From contig JAJDXQ010000019.1 in the NCBI GenBank assembly GCA_022823185.1, forward strand, positions 62,001 through 126,000: DNA of 64,000 nucleotides, in the 5' to 3' direction. The position numbers and the translations under genes are program-made. Below, piece by piece: positions 10,819 through 19,071 of this stretch. The stretch's first letter is position 1; the number at the start of each line of letters is the position of its first letter. The stretch is from Caldilineaceae bacterium (GTDB lineage Bacteria > Chloroflexota > Anaerolineae > Caldilineales > Caldilineaceae). Below the pieces are notes generated by a model that was not told the DNA's origin, ran no database searches, and saw only the letters and a program-made list of their open reading frames with translations.

Positions 10819-11347
10819 CAATTTTCTCCTTAGAGGCTATGGAGCCAGAACTCTATAGTTCTGATTTCACCGGCGGCAATGAGAACTCCTTACTCAACGT
10901 CCACAGACCAACTGCCATCATTGCCTATCTCATAGGCCCACTGAATGAACATGTCGCGTTCAGCCGGAGCGGCCTAGTTGGACTGGCGCGTCTCGTCAAT
11001 GATGATGATCTGAATACTGGCCGCTATCGTTGGCGCGGCAGGCAGGGTGGATCGGATGCGCGGCGGTGGCGTCGTAGGATTTGACGGGACGGTGGGTGGG
11101 TTTGTGGGTGAGGGAGGGCATTTTGACTGGATTCGAGAGAATTGTGGTAGAGTACCGTTCAATTACGGCACTACATTCGCCCTCGAATAGGTGATGACCT
11201 TAGCTGGTGGGCAGGTTAGAGGCCTTCGACTTTTCTTAGTCATGGATCTGCTCCTTCACGTGCTTAATGGATTGCCTCATTGTACACCTTCCTAGATTGA
11301 TATACAGGTTTTGGGGCCACACACAGGAGTAAAACTCGGGAAATCGG
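10819..11347. other. Leader region left of the RT-nitrilase gene
   Basis: About 530 bases with no gene I can support. Short frames here have skewed compositions and no ribosome sites. The sequence TTTTGGGGCCA near 11,312 resembles the core of the IS3-type ends at 19,330 and 44,371. Several defence RTs use a structured RNA near their gene, so this leader is the place to look for one. I see no obvious strong hairpin by eye. Confidence 0.4.
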
Positions 11348-14300
11348 ATGACTGACATTGTCCTCAAACCTAACTTGGAACTCCTGAAGAAGGAGTATGT
11401 TCTTGTCCAGGCCTGGAAGAAAACCTCGAGATACATTCGATATCATAACTGGTATGCTGATACTCTCTCTCTTGATTTGGCCACGGTAAACCTTCCACAG
11501 TTCATCGCCGAAACCGCAGATTGTCTTAAGAATCCCGGACAGTGGGAGGCTAAGCCTCTTCGCATTGTGCCCGCGCCGAAAAGTCAGAATTGGCGGGTCT
11601 GTCCCAAAACAGGTGCATGGGGGCCGATTGGAAATGGCGATTCCAGAACTCTAATGCGACCGCTTGCTCACGTTGGTCTACGTGATCAGGTCATTGCTAC
11701 TGCCATAATGCTTTGCCTTGCCAATCGAGTCGAAACGAGACAAGGAGATCCACGAGAACAATATGGGGATCCTGAACTCCGAAAGAAGATTAATTCCTAC
11801 GGGAATCGCCTGTTCTGCGACAGGATTAATGGGGGGTTGCATCACCGTTGGGGCTCGGGGGAGCTATATCGTTCTTATTACGAAGACTACCAATCGTTCG
11901 TATCTCGGCCAACCACGGTAGCGGAATCAGTTGAGCCAAAGGATGGAAAACGCGTTTTCATCGTTGAGTCAGACCTGAGCAAATTCTATGACCGGGTCCG
12001 TCCTGAACGGCTGATGGGCGTGGTACGCAACCTGCGATGCGATGACGACGACCAATGTTTTTTTAAATTGGCAGAAAGAGTTTTCGACTGGCGATGGGAC
12101 CCGCATGATCACGATGATATCATGCCCTTTGTTGAAGAATTGAAACCTGATGATTTCACTCGAGTGGCCCTTCCCCAAGGCCTGGTTTCCGCGGGGTTCT
12201 TCGCAAATATAGTACTCTTAGCCTTCGATGAAGAGTTGCGTAGCAACTTCGGCAAAAAAGTCTGCTGTGACATTTATCTTGAAGACGCGTGTCGGTACGT
12301 AGACGATTTGCGTATGGTAGTAACGACAACTCTTGACGACAGGAGTTGTAAGACTGCCGTTACCAATTGGCTACGGGAAACGCTGAAGGCAACGGCTCCG
12401 GGTCTTGACCTCTCCGACGACAAGACCCGGGCTAACCAGTTTGGTGATGCTGACAGGCCGATTGTGAGGCAGAGTATCAAGATGAGACGGATCCAGTCGG
12501 CGGTGTCGGGAGGATTCGATGCCGTCGAGGGAGAGTCCATTTTGGATACGATCCAAGGTCTGATGCAGTCACAGCAGGACTTGAGTCGTGCGGAAGCCGA
12601 TGGCGGGTGGGCCTTGACTCCGATGACAGATGTTCCCGATCAGACTGTCGATCGATTTTCAGCAAACCGCTATCGTAAGACGTACCGCTCCATCAGACCA
12701 CTTCTTGAAGACCAGCGTCTCTCTATTTCGTCAGACAGATCGAGAAGTGGGCTTGAACACACCAGAGTTTTCGGAGGTCCCCGCAGTCGGCAGGAGCTTG
12801 ATGATGACGCCAAGGCATTTGCTCTCCGTTTGATCCAACGGTGGGTTGAAGACCCCTCGAAAGTGCGGCTTCTTCGAGTAGGACTTGACATTTGGCCTGG
12901 CCCGGAAATCCTGCAGGAGATTCTAGGGTTGCTAAAGCCATTGGTCGAAACGGGCCAACAGAACGATGTGCCGACACAGCAGGTCGCTTGGTATTGTCTT
13001 GCTGAAATCCTACGAGCGGGCGCAACAGAAACTGGGATCGTAGATGACGAAGATTGTCTCCCAAAAAATGTTGGCCTTAAACGATATCGAGAAATCCTTT
13101 GTGCCGAAGCAGCGAGACTCGTTTCGCTTTCGGCGGGACTAATCCCGTGGTATCTCCAACAGCAAGCGTATCTGTTCCTCGCTAGCTTTGCTCCATCTGC
13201 TGCACTTAGTGTTCGGCCAGCTAAAATCGCGGAGATGCAGGAGTATCGAAGACTTATTCTATTCCTACGGGGGGAAATCAGTCGTCTTAGCAGTGCAGAC
13301 TTCGCGACTCTGGCTGTGATTGCGCGCCGAGCAATTTTGGATGCCGATAGAACCGCCGAGCTAGTACGTTGGGGACTGACGGCAAAACGCAAAAAAGAGA
13401 TCGCGTACCGAGATCCGTCATTTGCCTTGGAACTCAACAAGGTGGATATGAACTTCAGCAAAAATCTGTCAGCACACGTCCGGGAAGATCTGTGCATCGA
13501 GACCAGTGCGCCCTGTGGTGATCTTCGAAGTCTTGCGGAGATCGTGTTGAGCGAAGGACCTGCAAGCCCACTCAGAAATGAACTATCAATCTTGCGGTTC
13601 GCGGCGAGGTTGTTGGAAGAACTTCAGCTACCCAAAAACTCGCAGGTTGAAATCATTACTCCTGGAAAAGTCCAATTGGAGAGTGATATTGATGGTGACA
13701 TCGCCGAAGTGTCACGAGTGAAAGTACTGAAGGTCCAGACTCTTTCAAGTGATTCACTCTATGCCCCACCCGGCTGGTGCGACTCGAGTGATCGCTGGCG
13801 ATTTCGGTTGGGGTTCCTTCTACGATTCATTCTTAGCAGACAACCGGACTTTACAAATAATGTACGCCCAGTGTATTGGAAAGAGGGCTATGCAACGTAT
13901 CGACAGGTGAGGAGCCACTGGTTTCAGCGGATTTATGGCCTGTACAATGGTCAACCTGCGTTCGGCGATGACTGGCTACCGATAACCGACTGGATGGAAC
14001 GATTTCTCTTGGCCCTATTGCACTGGCCTGGTTGCCGGATTCCTTCTGATTTCAATTGGGTAAGACACGGTATAGACAAAGCAAAAGTGGAGATTGAGAA
14101 GAGAATTAAGTACCTTGAAGAAAAGAGAGGCGCTGCGACGAAAACTCTCATGATGCCCATGATTTCTGAGTGGCCCACTGAGGATACCCAAACCCGCTCT
14201 TTACGTGGTTGTGTCTTGCAAACAGTGGTGCCAGAGGAAAAGGATTTCGACAGATGTGACATAACGCTCTCACAACCTGAAATTCGCAAAAAGCACCGCA

Positions 14301-15079
14301 ATCATCTGTCAGCCGCGCTTGAGGCTATTAAGAAGATGCTCGACCTTCGTCGAACACATCTAGGGGGTGACGATCGTCTGGACTGGCTCATCCTGCCAGA
14401 GTTAGCTGTTCACCCGCGCGACGTGAAGACTCACTTGATTCCATTCGCGCGACAATACAAAACTATGATATTGGCGGGGATCACCTACGAAGAGTTGCTT
14501 CAAGACAAACCACCCGTAAACTCTGCCCTGTGGATAATGCCCAAGGAACCCAAAGGGCAAGGCTTACAGATTCAAACTCGCCGGCAGGGTAAATTCCACA
14601 TTGCTCCGGACGAGAAGCAACTCGGCCCGCATAGCTTTCGGCCCTGTCAGTGGCTGATCGGATACCCATGGTCCGAGACTCAGCCAAGACCGCTGTGGTT
14701 GTCGGCATCAGTCTGCTACGACGCGACCGATCTCAAATTGGTTGCCGATCTGCGAGAAAAATCAGATGTCTATGCAGTTCCATCCTTTAATAAGGATGTC
14801 AGCACTTTTGATCAGATGGCGCTTGCATTAAATTACCACATGTTTCAATATGTTGTTGTTGTCAACAACGGTCGTTATGGAGGCAGTAGCGCCTACTGGC
14901 CTGTCCAAAAGGATTACAAGAGACAGATTTTCCACATGCACGGGCAACCGCAGGCATCAATAGCTTTTTTTGAGATCGAGGACATCAGTTTCGTTCTAGG
15001 ACGTCCGAATCATGAGACACGGAACGATTCAACAACTGATACACCCAAGTGGAAGAGTCCCCCAGCGGGACTAAAGTGA
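11348..15079 (+). CDS. drt1-like: Reverse transcriptase-nitrilase fusion (DRT type 1/UG1-like defence protein)
   Basis: 1,243 residues. The N-terminal third is a reverse transcriptase: motif A is ESDLSKFYDRV (D209), motif B is LPQGLVSAGFFANI (275-288), and motif C is YVDD at 317-320. Residues about 500-950 are a helical region with no recognised domain. The C-terminal part is a carbon-nitrogen hydrolase with the complete triad: E1018 in LPELAVH, K1082 in GKFHIAP and C1123 in SVCYDATD. This RT-plus-nitrilase order is that of the UG1 (DRT type 1) family, which protects against phages; no activity is shown here. The gene is visibly less GC-rich than the peptidase genes around it. The start at 11,348 has only a weak ribosome site. 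It is flanked on the right by an IS5-type transposase tail. Confidence 0.9.
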   Translation: MTDIVLKPNLELLKKEYVLVQAWKKTSRYIRYHNWYADTLSLDLATVNLPQFIAETADCLKNPGQWEAKPLRIVPAPKSQNWRVCPKTGAWGPIGNGDSRTLMRPLAHVGLRDQVIATAIMLCLANRVETRQGDPREQYGDPELRKKINSYGNRLFCDRINGGLHHRWGSGELYRSYYEDYQSFVSRPTTVAESVEPKDGKRVFIVESDLSKFYDRVRPERLMGVVRNLRCDDDDQCFFKLAERVFDWRWDPHDHDDIMPFVEELKPDDFTRVALPQGLVSAGFFANIVLLAFDEELRSNFGKKVCCDIYLEDACRYVDDLRMVVTTTLDDRSCKTAVTNWLRETLKATAPGLDLSDDKTRANQFGDADRPIVRQSIKMRRIQSAVSGGFDAVEGESILDTIQGLMQSQQDLSRAEADGGWALTPMTDVPDQTVDRFSANRYRKTYRSIRPLLEDQRLSISSDRSRSGLEHTRVFGGPRSRQELDDDAKAFALRLIQRWVEDPSKVRLLRVGLDIWPGPEILQEILGLLKPLVETGQQNDVPTQQVAWYCLAEILRAGATETGIVDDEDCLPKNVGLKRYREILCAEAARLVSLSAGLIPWYLQQQAYLFLASFAPSAALSVRPAKIAEMQEYRRLILFLRGEISRLSSADFATLAVIARRAILDADRTAELVRWGLTAKRKKEIAYRDPSFALELNKVDMNFSKNLSAHVREDLCIETSAPCGDLRSLAEIVLSEGPASPLRNELSILRFAARLLEELQLPKNSQVEIITPGKVQLESDIDGDIAEVSRVKVLKVQTLSSDSLYAPPGWCDSSDRWRFRLGFLLRFILSRQPDFTNNVRPVYWKEGYATYRQVRSHWFQRIYGLYNGQPAFGDDWLPITDWMERFLLALLHWPGCRIPSDFNWVRHGIDKAKVEIEKRIKYLEEKRGAATKTLMMPMISEWPTEDTQTRSLRGCVLQTVVPEEKDFDRCDITLSQPEIRKKHRNHLSAALEAIKKMLDLRRTHLGGDDRLDWLILPELAVHPRDVKTHLIPFARQYKTMILAGITYEELLQDKPPVNSALWIMPKEPKGQGLQIQTRRQGKFHIAPDEKQLGPHSFRPCQWLIGYPWSETQPRPLWLSASVCYDATDLKLVADLREKSDVYAVPSFNKDVSTFDQMALALNYHMFQYVVVVNNGRYGGSSAYWPVQKDYKRQIFHMHGQPQASIAFFEIEDISFVLGRPNHETRNDSTTDTPKWKSPPAGLK

Positions 15080-15101
15080 TTCCCATTTATAATCAAAACT
15101 A

Positions 15102-15209
15102 TTAGGGCTCGTTGACATTTTGTTCGAGCCAGATCAAAGTAGAAGCAAAATGCAAGAAAGCCATGAAACGTCGTGCGAGTTTTTCATAGCGAGTGAAAAT
15201 GCGTCGATG
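15102..15209 (-). mobile_element. IS5-family transposase C-terminal remnant with element end
   Basis: On the minus strand the frame reads RRIFTRYEKLARRFMAFLH and continues to LIWLEQNVNEP and a stop. The segment FTRYxKLARxFxAFxHxAxxLIWL is typical of the end of IS5-group transposases. The plus-strand sequence AGGGCTCGTTGACATTTTG at 15,104 matches, with few changes, the complement of 41,308-41,332, where another transposase tail ends. The remnant stops exactly where the M20 fragment begins (about 15,208), so the element was cut at that junction. Confidence 0.7.
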
Positions 15210-15401
15210 ACCGGGGCGCCGTACGCGGTCACTGTTCCCTCCGGTACCGAAGCCGAATGCTATCAGGCCTATATGGACGCCCTCGTCCTCGGCCCCGGCA
15301 ACATCGACCAGGCCCATACAGTCGGCGAGTGGATCGCGGTCGAGCAGCTGCACAGGGCGGTAGAGGTGTATACGCGGCTGATTGAGGATTTGTGTGGATA
15401 G
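15208..15401 (+). pseudogene. M20 peptidase copy C, 3' fragment
   Basis: The frame reads TGAPYAVTVPSGTEAECYQ and runs through LVLGPGNIDQAHTVGEW to IEDLCG and a stop. It is nearly identical to the last 65 residues of copy B at 9,304-10,416, and the first bases after the stop also match copy B. Everything upstream of residue about 306 is missing; its place is taken by the transposase remnant and the RT-nitrilase cassette. It has no start of its own and cannot be functional. It marks the right edge of the insertion into the M20 array. Confidence 0.85.
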
Positions 15402-15462
15402 CGGCCGGTGTTTGGTTTCGTCCGCTCTGGCGGCGGACGATGGCGGAGCAGAAAACAGGATC

Positions 15463-15768
15463 ATGAACCCGCAGGTATCGGTATCGAAGAAAGCGCTGAC
15501 CAACTTCTGTCTGGAACATGGGATCAGACGGCTGGCCATCTATGGATCAGCCTTGCGCGATGACTTCGGACCCGACAGCGATATCGATCTGCTCGTCGAA
15601 TTCGGGCCGGACCGTATTCCCGGGCTGCTGGGCGTCGCCAGCATGGAATTGTCACTGTCTGAACTCTTCGCGGGGCGTAAAGTCGATCTGCGAACCGCTG
15701 AGGATTTGAGCCCATACTTCCGGCAGGAGGTTTTGGACAAGGCCGAAGTTCAGTATGCGCAGGCATGA
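15463..15768 (+). CDS. Minimal nucleotidyltransferase (MntA-like)
   Basis: 101 residues from the ATG at 15,463, with AGGA just upstream. The motif LAIYGSALRDDFGPDSDIDLLVEF holds the GS pair and the DxD metal ligands, with a third acidic residue in GRKVDLRTAEDL. This is a different subfamily from the MNT gene at 7,748. An overlapping ATG at 15,755 begins a HEPN-like (HepT) frame that is cut off after about 15 codons. This was therefore probably the antitoxin of a MntA-HepT (type VII) pair whose toxin is now lost. Confidence 0.82.
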   Translation: MNPQVSVSKKALTNFCLEHGIRRLAIYGSALRDDFGPDSDIDLLVEFGPDRIPGLLGVASMELSLSELFAGRKVDLRTAEDLSPYFRQEVLDKAEVQYAQA

Positions 15769-15799
15769 CGTACTCCGTCTGCGCCATATGCTTGAAAAC
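15755..15799 (+). pseudogene. HEPN (HepT/DUF86-like) toxin stub
   Basis: An ATG overlapping the end of the MNT gene by 14 bases starts MRRHDVLRLRHMLEN, the usual opening of HepT-type HEPN RNases, in the usual overlapping order. After this the frame becomes unrelated and runs into an M20 3' fragment. The active RxxxxH region is absent. Fifteen codons is little evidence, so this rests as much on gene order as on sequence. Confidence 0.45.
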
Positions 15800-15860
15800 C
15801 GCGTCCATATTTGTCGCCCCAACCCTCTTCGACTCCCGCATATACGCATACAGCTCATGC

Positions 15861-16061
15861 CACCGCGTGACCGGCACCGAAAGCGCAGTCTCCGTGCCCT
15901 ACGGCACTGAGGCCGAGTGCTGTCAATGGGACATGGACGCTCTGGTACTCGGCCCCGGCAACATCGCGCAGGCCCGCATCGTCGGCGAGTGGATCGCTGT
16001 CGAGCAGTTGCATGACGCGGTGGAGGTTTACACGCGGCTGATTGGGGCGTTGTGCGGGTAG
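15861..16061 (+). pseudogene. M20 peptidase copy D, 3' fragment (degenerate)
   Basis: The frame reads HRVTGTESAVSVPYGTEAEC and continues through LVLGPGNIAQARIVGEW to a stop, homologous to the last 65 or so residues of copies A-C. The zinc-ligand His of QAHTVGEW is Arg here, and several other conserved positions have changed, so it is older or less constrained than copy C. It begins where the HEPN stub is lost. Together with copy C it shows the M20/MNT array has been rearranged more than once. Confidence 0.8.
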
Positions 16062-16240
16062 CGGCCGGTCCGCGTCCTTTGGCGGTTGAATTTCTATTTG
16101 ATAGTTATCTATCTCTCCTCGAATCTTTATGTAAGCGACGGCTGTCTATAACCATTACCTCAGGCAGTGAATAGTTCGGGGCATATGATGTTCTCTCCTG
16201 ATTCAGGGGAACAATTTGGGAGAGTGAAATGTCGGCAATG

Positions 16241-16450
16241 TTATTTGCCAGAGTAGTCATCTGACGAGTCGGTATCTTCATTCTCACTTTTGAACACGCC
16301 AAATATACCGCCTATAAGAAAGAGGACTGCTAGGAATAACCAACCAGCGATGTTCCCCACCAGGCTGCCCTCCCCAGAAAAAACCATGCACGTGTGCAGC
16401 ACAGAAAGGAAAAACAGAATCTTGACTAGAGCCTGATAGCATGATTTCAT
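16241..16450 (-). CDS. Small two-helix membrane protein, unknown
   Basis: 69 residues with two hydrophobic segments (about 8-24 and 34-51) and an acidic tail, SENEDTDSSDDYSGK. The composition is that of a real small membrane protein rather than a shadow frame, but no convincing ribosome site precedes the ATG. It lies alone between the M20 fragment and a minus-strand nuclease-like gene. No family recognised. Confidence 0.45.
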   Translation of the reverse strand: MKSCYQALVKILFFLSVLHTCMVFSGEGSLVGNIAGWLFLAVLFLIGGIFGVFKSENEDTDSSDDYSGK

Positions 16451-16617
16451 AACGTCGGCTTAGTAAACTGAGGGGATGGACATTGTCATGTTAGTTGACT
16501 TTCCATGTCGAAGGTCTTACGGCCAATGTCCTATTAACGCCCGTAGCGAAGGCAATGCTGTGGCGACGTCAACCCACGAAAAAAGGCCACCGTCGAAATG
16601 ACGGAGCCTCCACGCCC

Positions 16618-17763
16618 TCACAACGCCTTCAACTCGGAAATAACCTTCTCAATGCGACCTGCAAGCAGCTCCGCGTTCTTGGCGGCATCGCTATAGCGAA
16701 CTGCCCAGGCTTTGGTACCCTTCCCGGAGATCAGTCTAGCGAAGTCGTCTCCTCTAAACCTATCCACCCACGTATTCATACAGTCACGCAACTCAGACGG
16801 CAGACTGTAGTCTTCTATGGCTGAGCCGAAAGTAATATCCCTGAATCCCATCCAGAATGGCACGCCAGGTTTAGGATGCAACCAGGCAACTGTGACCGGT
16901 TGTTTGTAAATCTTGCATGGCATACGAATACTCACACTGCTCGCCCCCCACCAAAGAGTGGCGCCCGCCGCGGTTGCCGTGTCCATGAGCTTCCTGGCTA
17001 CGCCGCGCGCCTCCTCGTTGGGGAGCTCTTCCAGGAACGACAATCGTGTGAGCTTGCGGCGCGGGCCGGTCCCACCATTTGACGCATCTTCTGACGCCGC
17101 CATTCTTCCGATCACCCGTGGCACAATTGTCTGAAACGACTCTCCGCTGAACTGCTTGATCTCTACCGCCAGAACTTCAATATTGGGCATCTGCTCGTTC
17201 AGAAACGTCACCACCCGCTCCAAAGGATCAGGAATCTCATCCGCCACGAACAGTAGACGCAGGCGCCGCGCGGCTAAATTCGTCGCTACCGCTATCCAGA
17301 AAGCATCGACATTTGGTTCGACGTCCGTCCCAAGCAGCTTGGAAATCTCCTCGTCGGGATCGAGTCCCTTCGCTTCCCCTTCGCTCTCAAACGTCTTACG
17401 CAGCTCGTCTGCTGTCCACGTAACTGCCCCGTGCGCAGCGTACACCAGCAACTGCCCGATAACATTGCGCTGGAGTTCAGGATTCGAACCTCGTTTCACC
17501 TCTACCAACGTCGGCACAGCATCCTGGTCAATGAGCAGATGATCAAGCGACCAGCGTTCACTTGTGTCCGAACTCTCCGCAATCCCTTTTTCACGGGTGA
17601 TCAGAATCCACCGCCTTGGGTTGTCCGGCCGCATCTGCCTGCCGTCCAGTAACTCAGGATATTCGGCAATCAGTGCCTGCAGGGTATTCTCGCTGCGGAA
17701 AGGTTCTTCTTCAAGGGGTTCCAATCCTTTTCCTCGGTCCCGCGTGTAAATTCGCTCGGCCAT
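16618..17763 (-). CDS. PD-(D/E)xK nuclease-like protein, unknown
   Basis: 381 residues. The N-terminal 110 residues look like a restriction-endonuclease fold: SLDHLLIDQDAVPTLVEVKR gives D74, E88 and K90 (D...ExK), followed by Q103 in VIGQLLVYAAH, as in NucS/DUF91-type and related nucleases. The C-terminal half (residues about 210-380) is a separate alpha/beta domain with no motif I know; it includes WWGASSVSIRMPC and a helix-rich end. Probably cytoplasmic. It stands alone in an accessory region, so a defence or repair role is plausible but not shown. Confidence 0.6.
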   Translation of the reverse strand: MAERIYTRDRGKGLEPLEEEPFRSENTLQALIAEYPELLDGRQMRPDNPRRWILITREKGIAESSDTSERWSLDHLLIDQDAVPTLVEVKRGSNPELQRNVIGQLLVYAAHGAVTWTADELRKTFESEGEAKGLDPDEEISKLLGTDVEPNVDAFWIAVATNLAARRLRLLFVADEIPDPLERVVTFLNEQMPNIEVLAVEIKQFSGESFQTIVPRVIGRMAASEDASNGGTGPRRKLTRLSFLEELPNEEARGVARKLMDTATAAGATLWWGASSVSIRMPCKIYKQPVTVAWLHPKPGVPFWMGFRDITFGSAIEDYSLPSELRDCMNTWVDRFRGDDFARLISGKGTKAWAVRYSDAAKNAELLAGRIEKVISELKAL

Positions 17764-17857
17764 ACAGCGTCTTCCCGTTTAGCAGCACTCTTTGGGCTCA
17801 GACTCGGCGAGTCTGGTTCGAATCTACCACGCCGATTTCAAGAGCAGAAAAAAGACC

Positions 17858-17882
17858 TGACCTGCCCCCGATGTTTGTACCA
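17858..17882. repeat. TGACCTGCCCCC-type direct repeat, left
   Basis: TGACCTGCCCCCGATGTTTG followed by TACCA. A close relative occurs at 33,638-33,661, and the first 12 bases recur exactly at 18,736. Sequences of this kind are common as insertion-sequence ends. The two copies at 17,858 and 18,736 bracket the HigBA-like module in direct orientation. Confidence 0.55.
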
Positions 17883-17993
17883 CCCGTTATATTAGTCCAA
17901 CAAGCACAGGGACAGGGTCGGCAGGCAAGGGGGACAGCAGGCGTCTCCCATGCCCACACAGCGCTCAGTCTGAACGCCATGCCTCAAATTTCC

Positions 17994-18025
17994 TTCACAC
18001 ATTGTACGATATATCGTACAATGTG
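17994..18025 (+). promoter_or_regulatory. Promoter and 28-bp palindromic operator of the HigBA-like module
   Basis: TTCACA (17,994-17,999), 17 bases, then TACAAT (18,017-18,022): each box is one base off consensus. A perfect 28-bp palindrome (17,998-18,025; half-site CACATTGTACGATA) covers the spacer and -10. This is the arrangement expected for autorepression by the HTH antitoxin. The predicted transcription start falls at or next to the A of the toxin ATG (18,029), so the mRNA may be leaderless. Confidence 0.75.
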
Positions 18026-18028
18026 ACT

Positions 18029-18326
18029 ATGTACACGATCCTGCGAAGCGCGGCGTTTGATCGGTGGTTGAGCAGGTTGCGGGACCGGCAGGCGGTAAAC
18101 CGTATCGTCGCCAGGTTGCTGGCAGCAGAAGATGAGGCATCTCGGAGATGTGAGACCTGTCGGTGGCGGCGTGTCCGAGATGAGGATTCAGTACGGACCT
18201 GGATACCGCGTTTATTTCATCACGCGAGGCGCTGAACTGGTCATCCTCCTTTGCGGCGGCGACAAGGACAGCCAGCGTCGAGACATCGAGCGGGCCAGGA
18301 GAATGGCGACGGAATGGTGGAGCTAA
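18029..18326 (+). pseudogene. HigB/RelE-family toxin (COG3657-like), frameshifted
   Basis: The first frame reads MYTILRSAAFDRWLSRLRDR and runs to LLAAED; the rest of the family sequence continues in another frame as HLGDVRPVGGGVSEMRIQYG and then YRVYFITRGAELVILLCGGDK with a C-terminal helix. Joined, the two halves give a normal toxin of about 98 residues. The shift lies near 18,130-18,140, around GAAGATGAGG. Family members are ribosome-dependent or RelE-fold RNases. The gene is therefore broken, unless the shift is a sequencing error or a programmed event. The stop overlaps the antitoxin start (TAATG). Confidence 0.8.
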
Positions 18327-18682
18327 TGTCTGCGGAGTATCGAAAGTTCGACGCAGCAGATTACATCAAGAGCCAGGAGGATGCCCGCGGGCTTCTCAAC
18401 GCGGCTATGGATGAGGACCCGGGGGACGGGACTGTAATTCGCGCCGCGCTAAGGCAGGCCGCCCGGACGCAGAACATGAGCGCCCTTGCCCGCGCCACCG
18501 GGCTGAACCGCGGCAACCTCTACTCTGCGCTGTCTGAGAGCGGCAATCCCACCCTCGCAACGCTGTTGAAGGTCGCCAACGCCTTGGGGCTGAGGCTGCG
18601 CCTTGAGCCCGCGGAGGACCGCGCGCCGGACGCGCAACCGGCCGGTAGTGGAATCTCCCGGCAGGGACCGGCATCGACGTAG
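18326..18682 (+). CDS. HigA-like HTH antitoxin (COG3636-like)
   Basis: 118 residues from the ATG at 18,326, which overlaps the toxin stop, so the two should be translationally coupled. The sequence has the family form: an N-terminal FDAADYIKSQEDARGLLNAA, then a lambda-repressor-type HTH (MSALARATGLNRGNLYSALS, then GNPTLATLLKVANALGLRL). It should neutralise the toxin by binding it and repress the operon at the upstream palindrome. The C-terminal tail after LRLRLEP is low-complexity. The antitoxin is intact although the toxin frame is not. Confidence 0.85.
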   Translation: MSAEYRKFDAADYIKSQEDARGLLNAAMDEDPGDGTVIRAALRQAARTQNMSALARATGLNRGNLYSALSESGNPTLATLLKVANALGLRLRLEPAEDRAPDAQPAGSGISRQGPAST

Positions 18683-19071
18683 CCCAGCCCTTGGCATCGC
18701 ACGTTGTTTGGGGAGGCTCTGCGATGAACGGAAAGTGACCTGCCCCCAAAATCTCCCCTAAAACATGCCTTCGAGCGGACATTGCGGACATTTTCTTTGA
18801 AAAGATTCATAAAAGTACACCGTTTCTCCGCCTGATTTCCCCTTTACGAACGGGCCGCCATCCCCCTCTTGGCGAAACCTGCCACGCGCCTTCAGGCCAG
18901 AGGCGAACCCATTTTGTTCAAAAGACTCTTCGTGAACCAATAACCAAGGGCACCCCATGGGGTGCCCTTACCTATGAATGTTCCCTTGGACTGTTTTTTG
19001 GGCTAATCGAGCGTACAACCTGGAAGGCGAATACCCTGCGGCCTCTCCCCAACACTGAAGTGAACCCTTAC
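18683..19071. other. Gene-free stretch with repeat and hairpin
   Basis: No gene is supported here. It contains the right TGACCTGCCCCC repeat (18,736-18,747) and a perfect 24-bp palindrome at 18,946-18,969 (half-site AAGGGCACCCCA), which may be a terminator without a T-run. Confidence 0.5.

Noticed and set aside
10839..11084. An 81-residue plus-strand frame left of the RT gene
   Set aside because: No ribosome site, and its second half is Arg/Gly-rich frame noise.
11236..11446. Short minus-strand frames overlapping the start of the RT gene as a partner protein
   Set aside because: They overlap the RT coding start, lack ribosome sites and have no coding-like composition.
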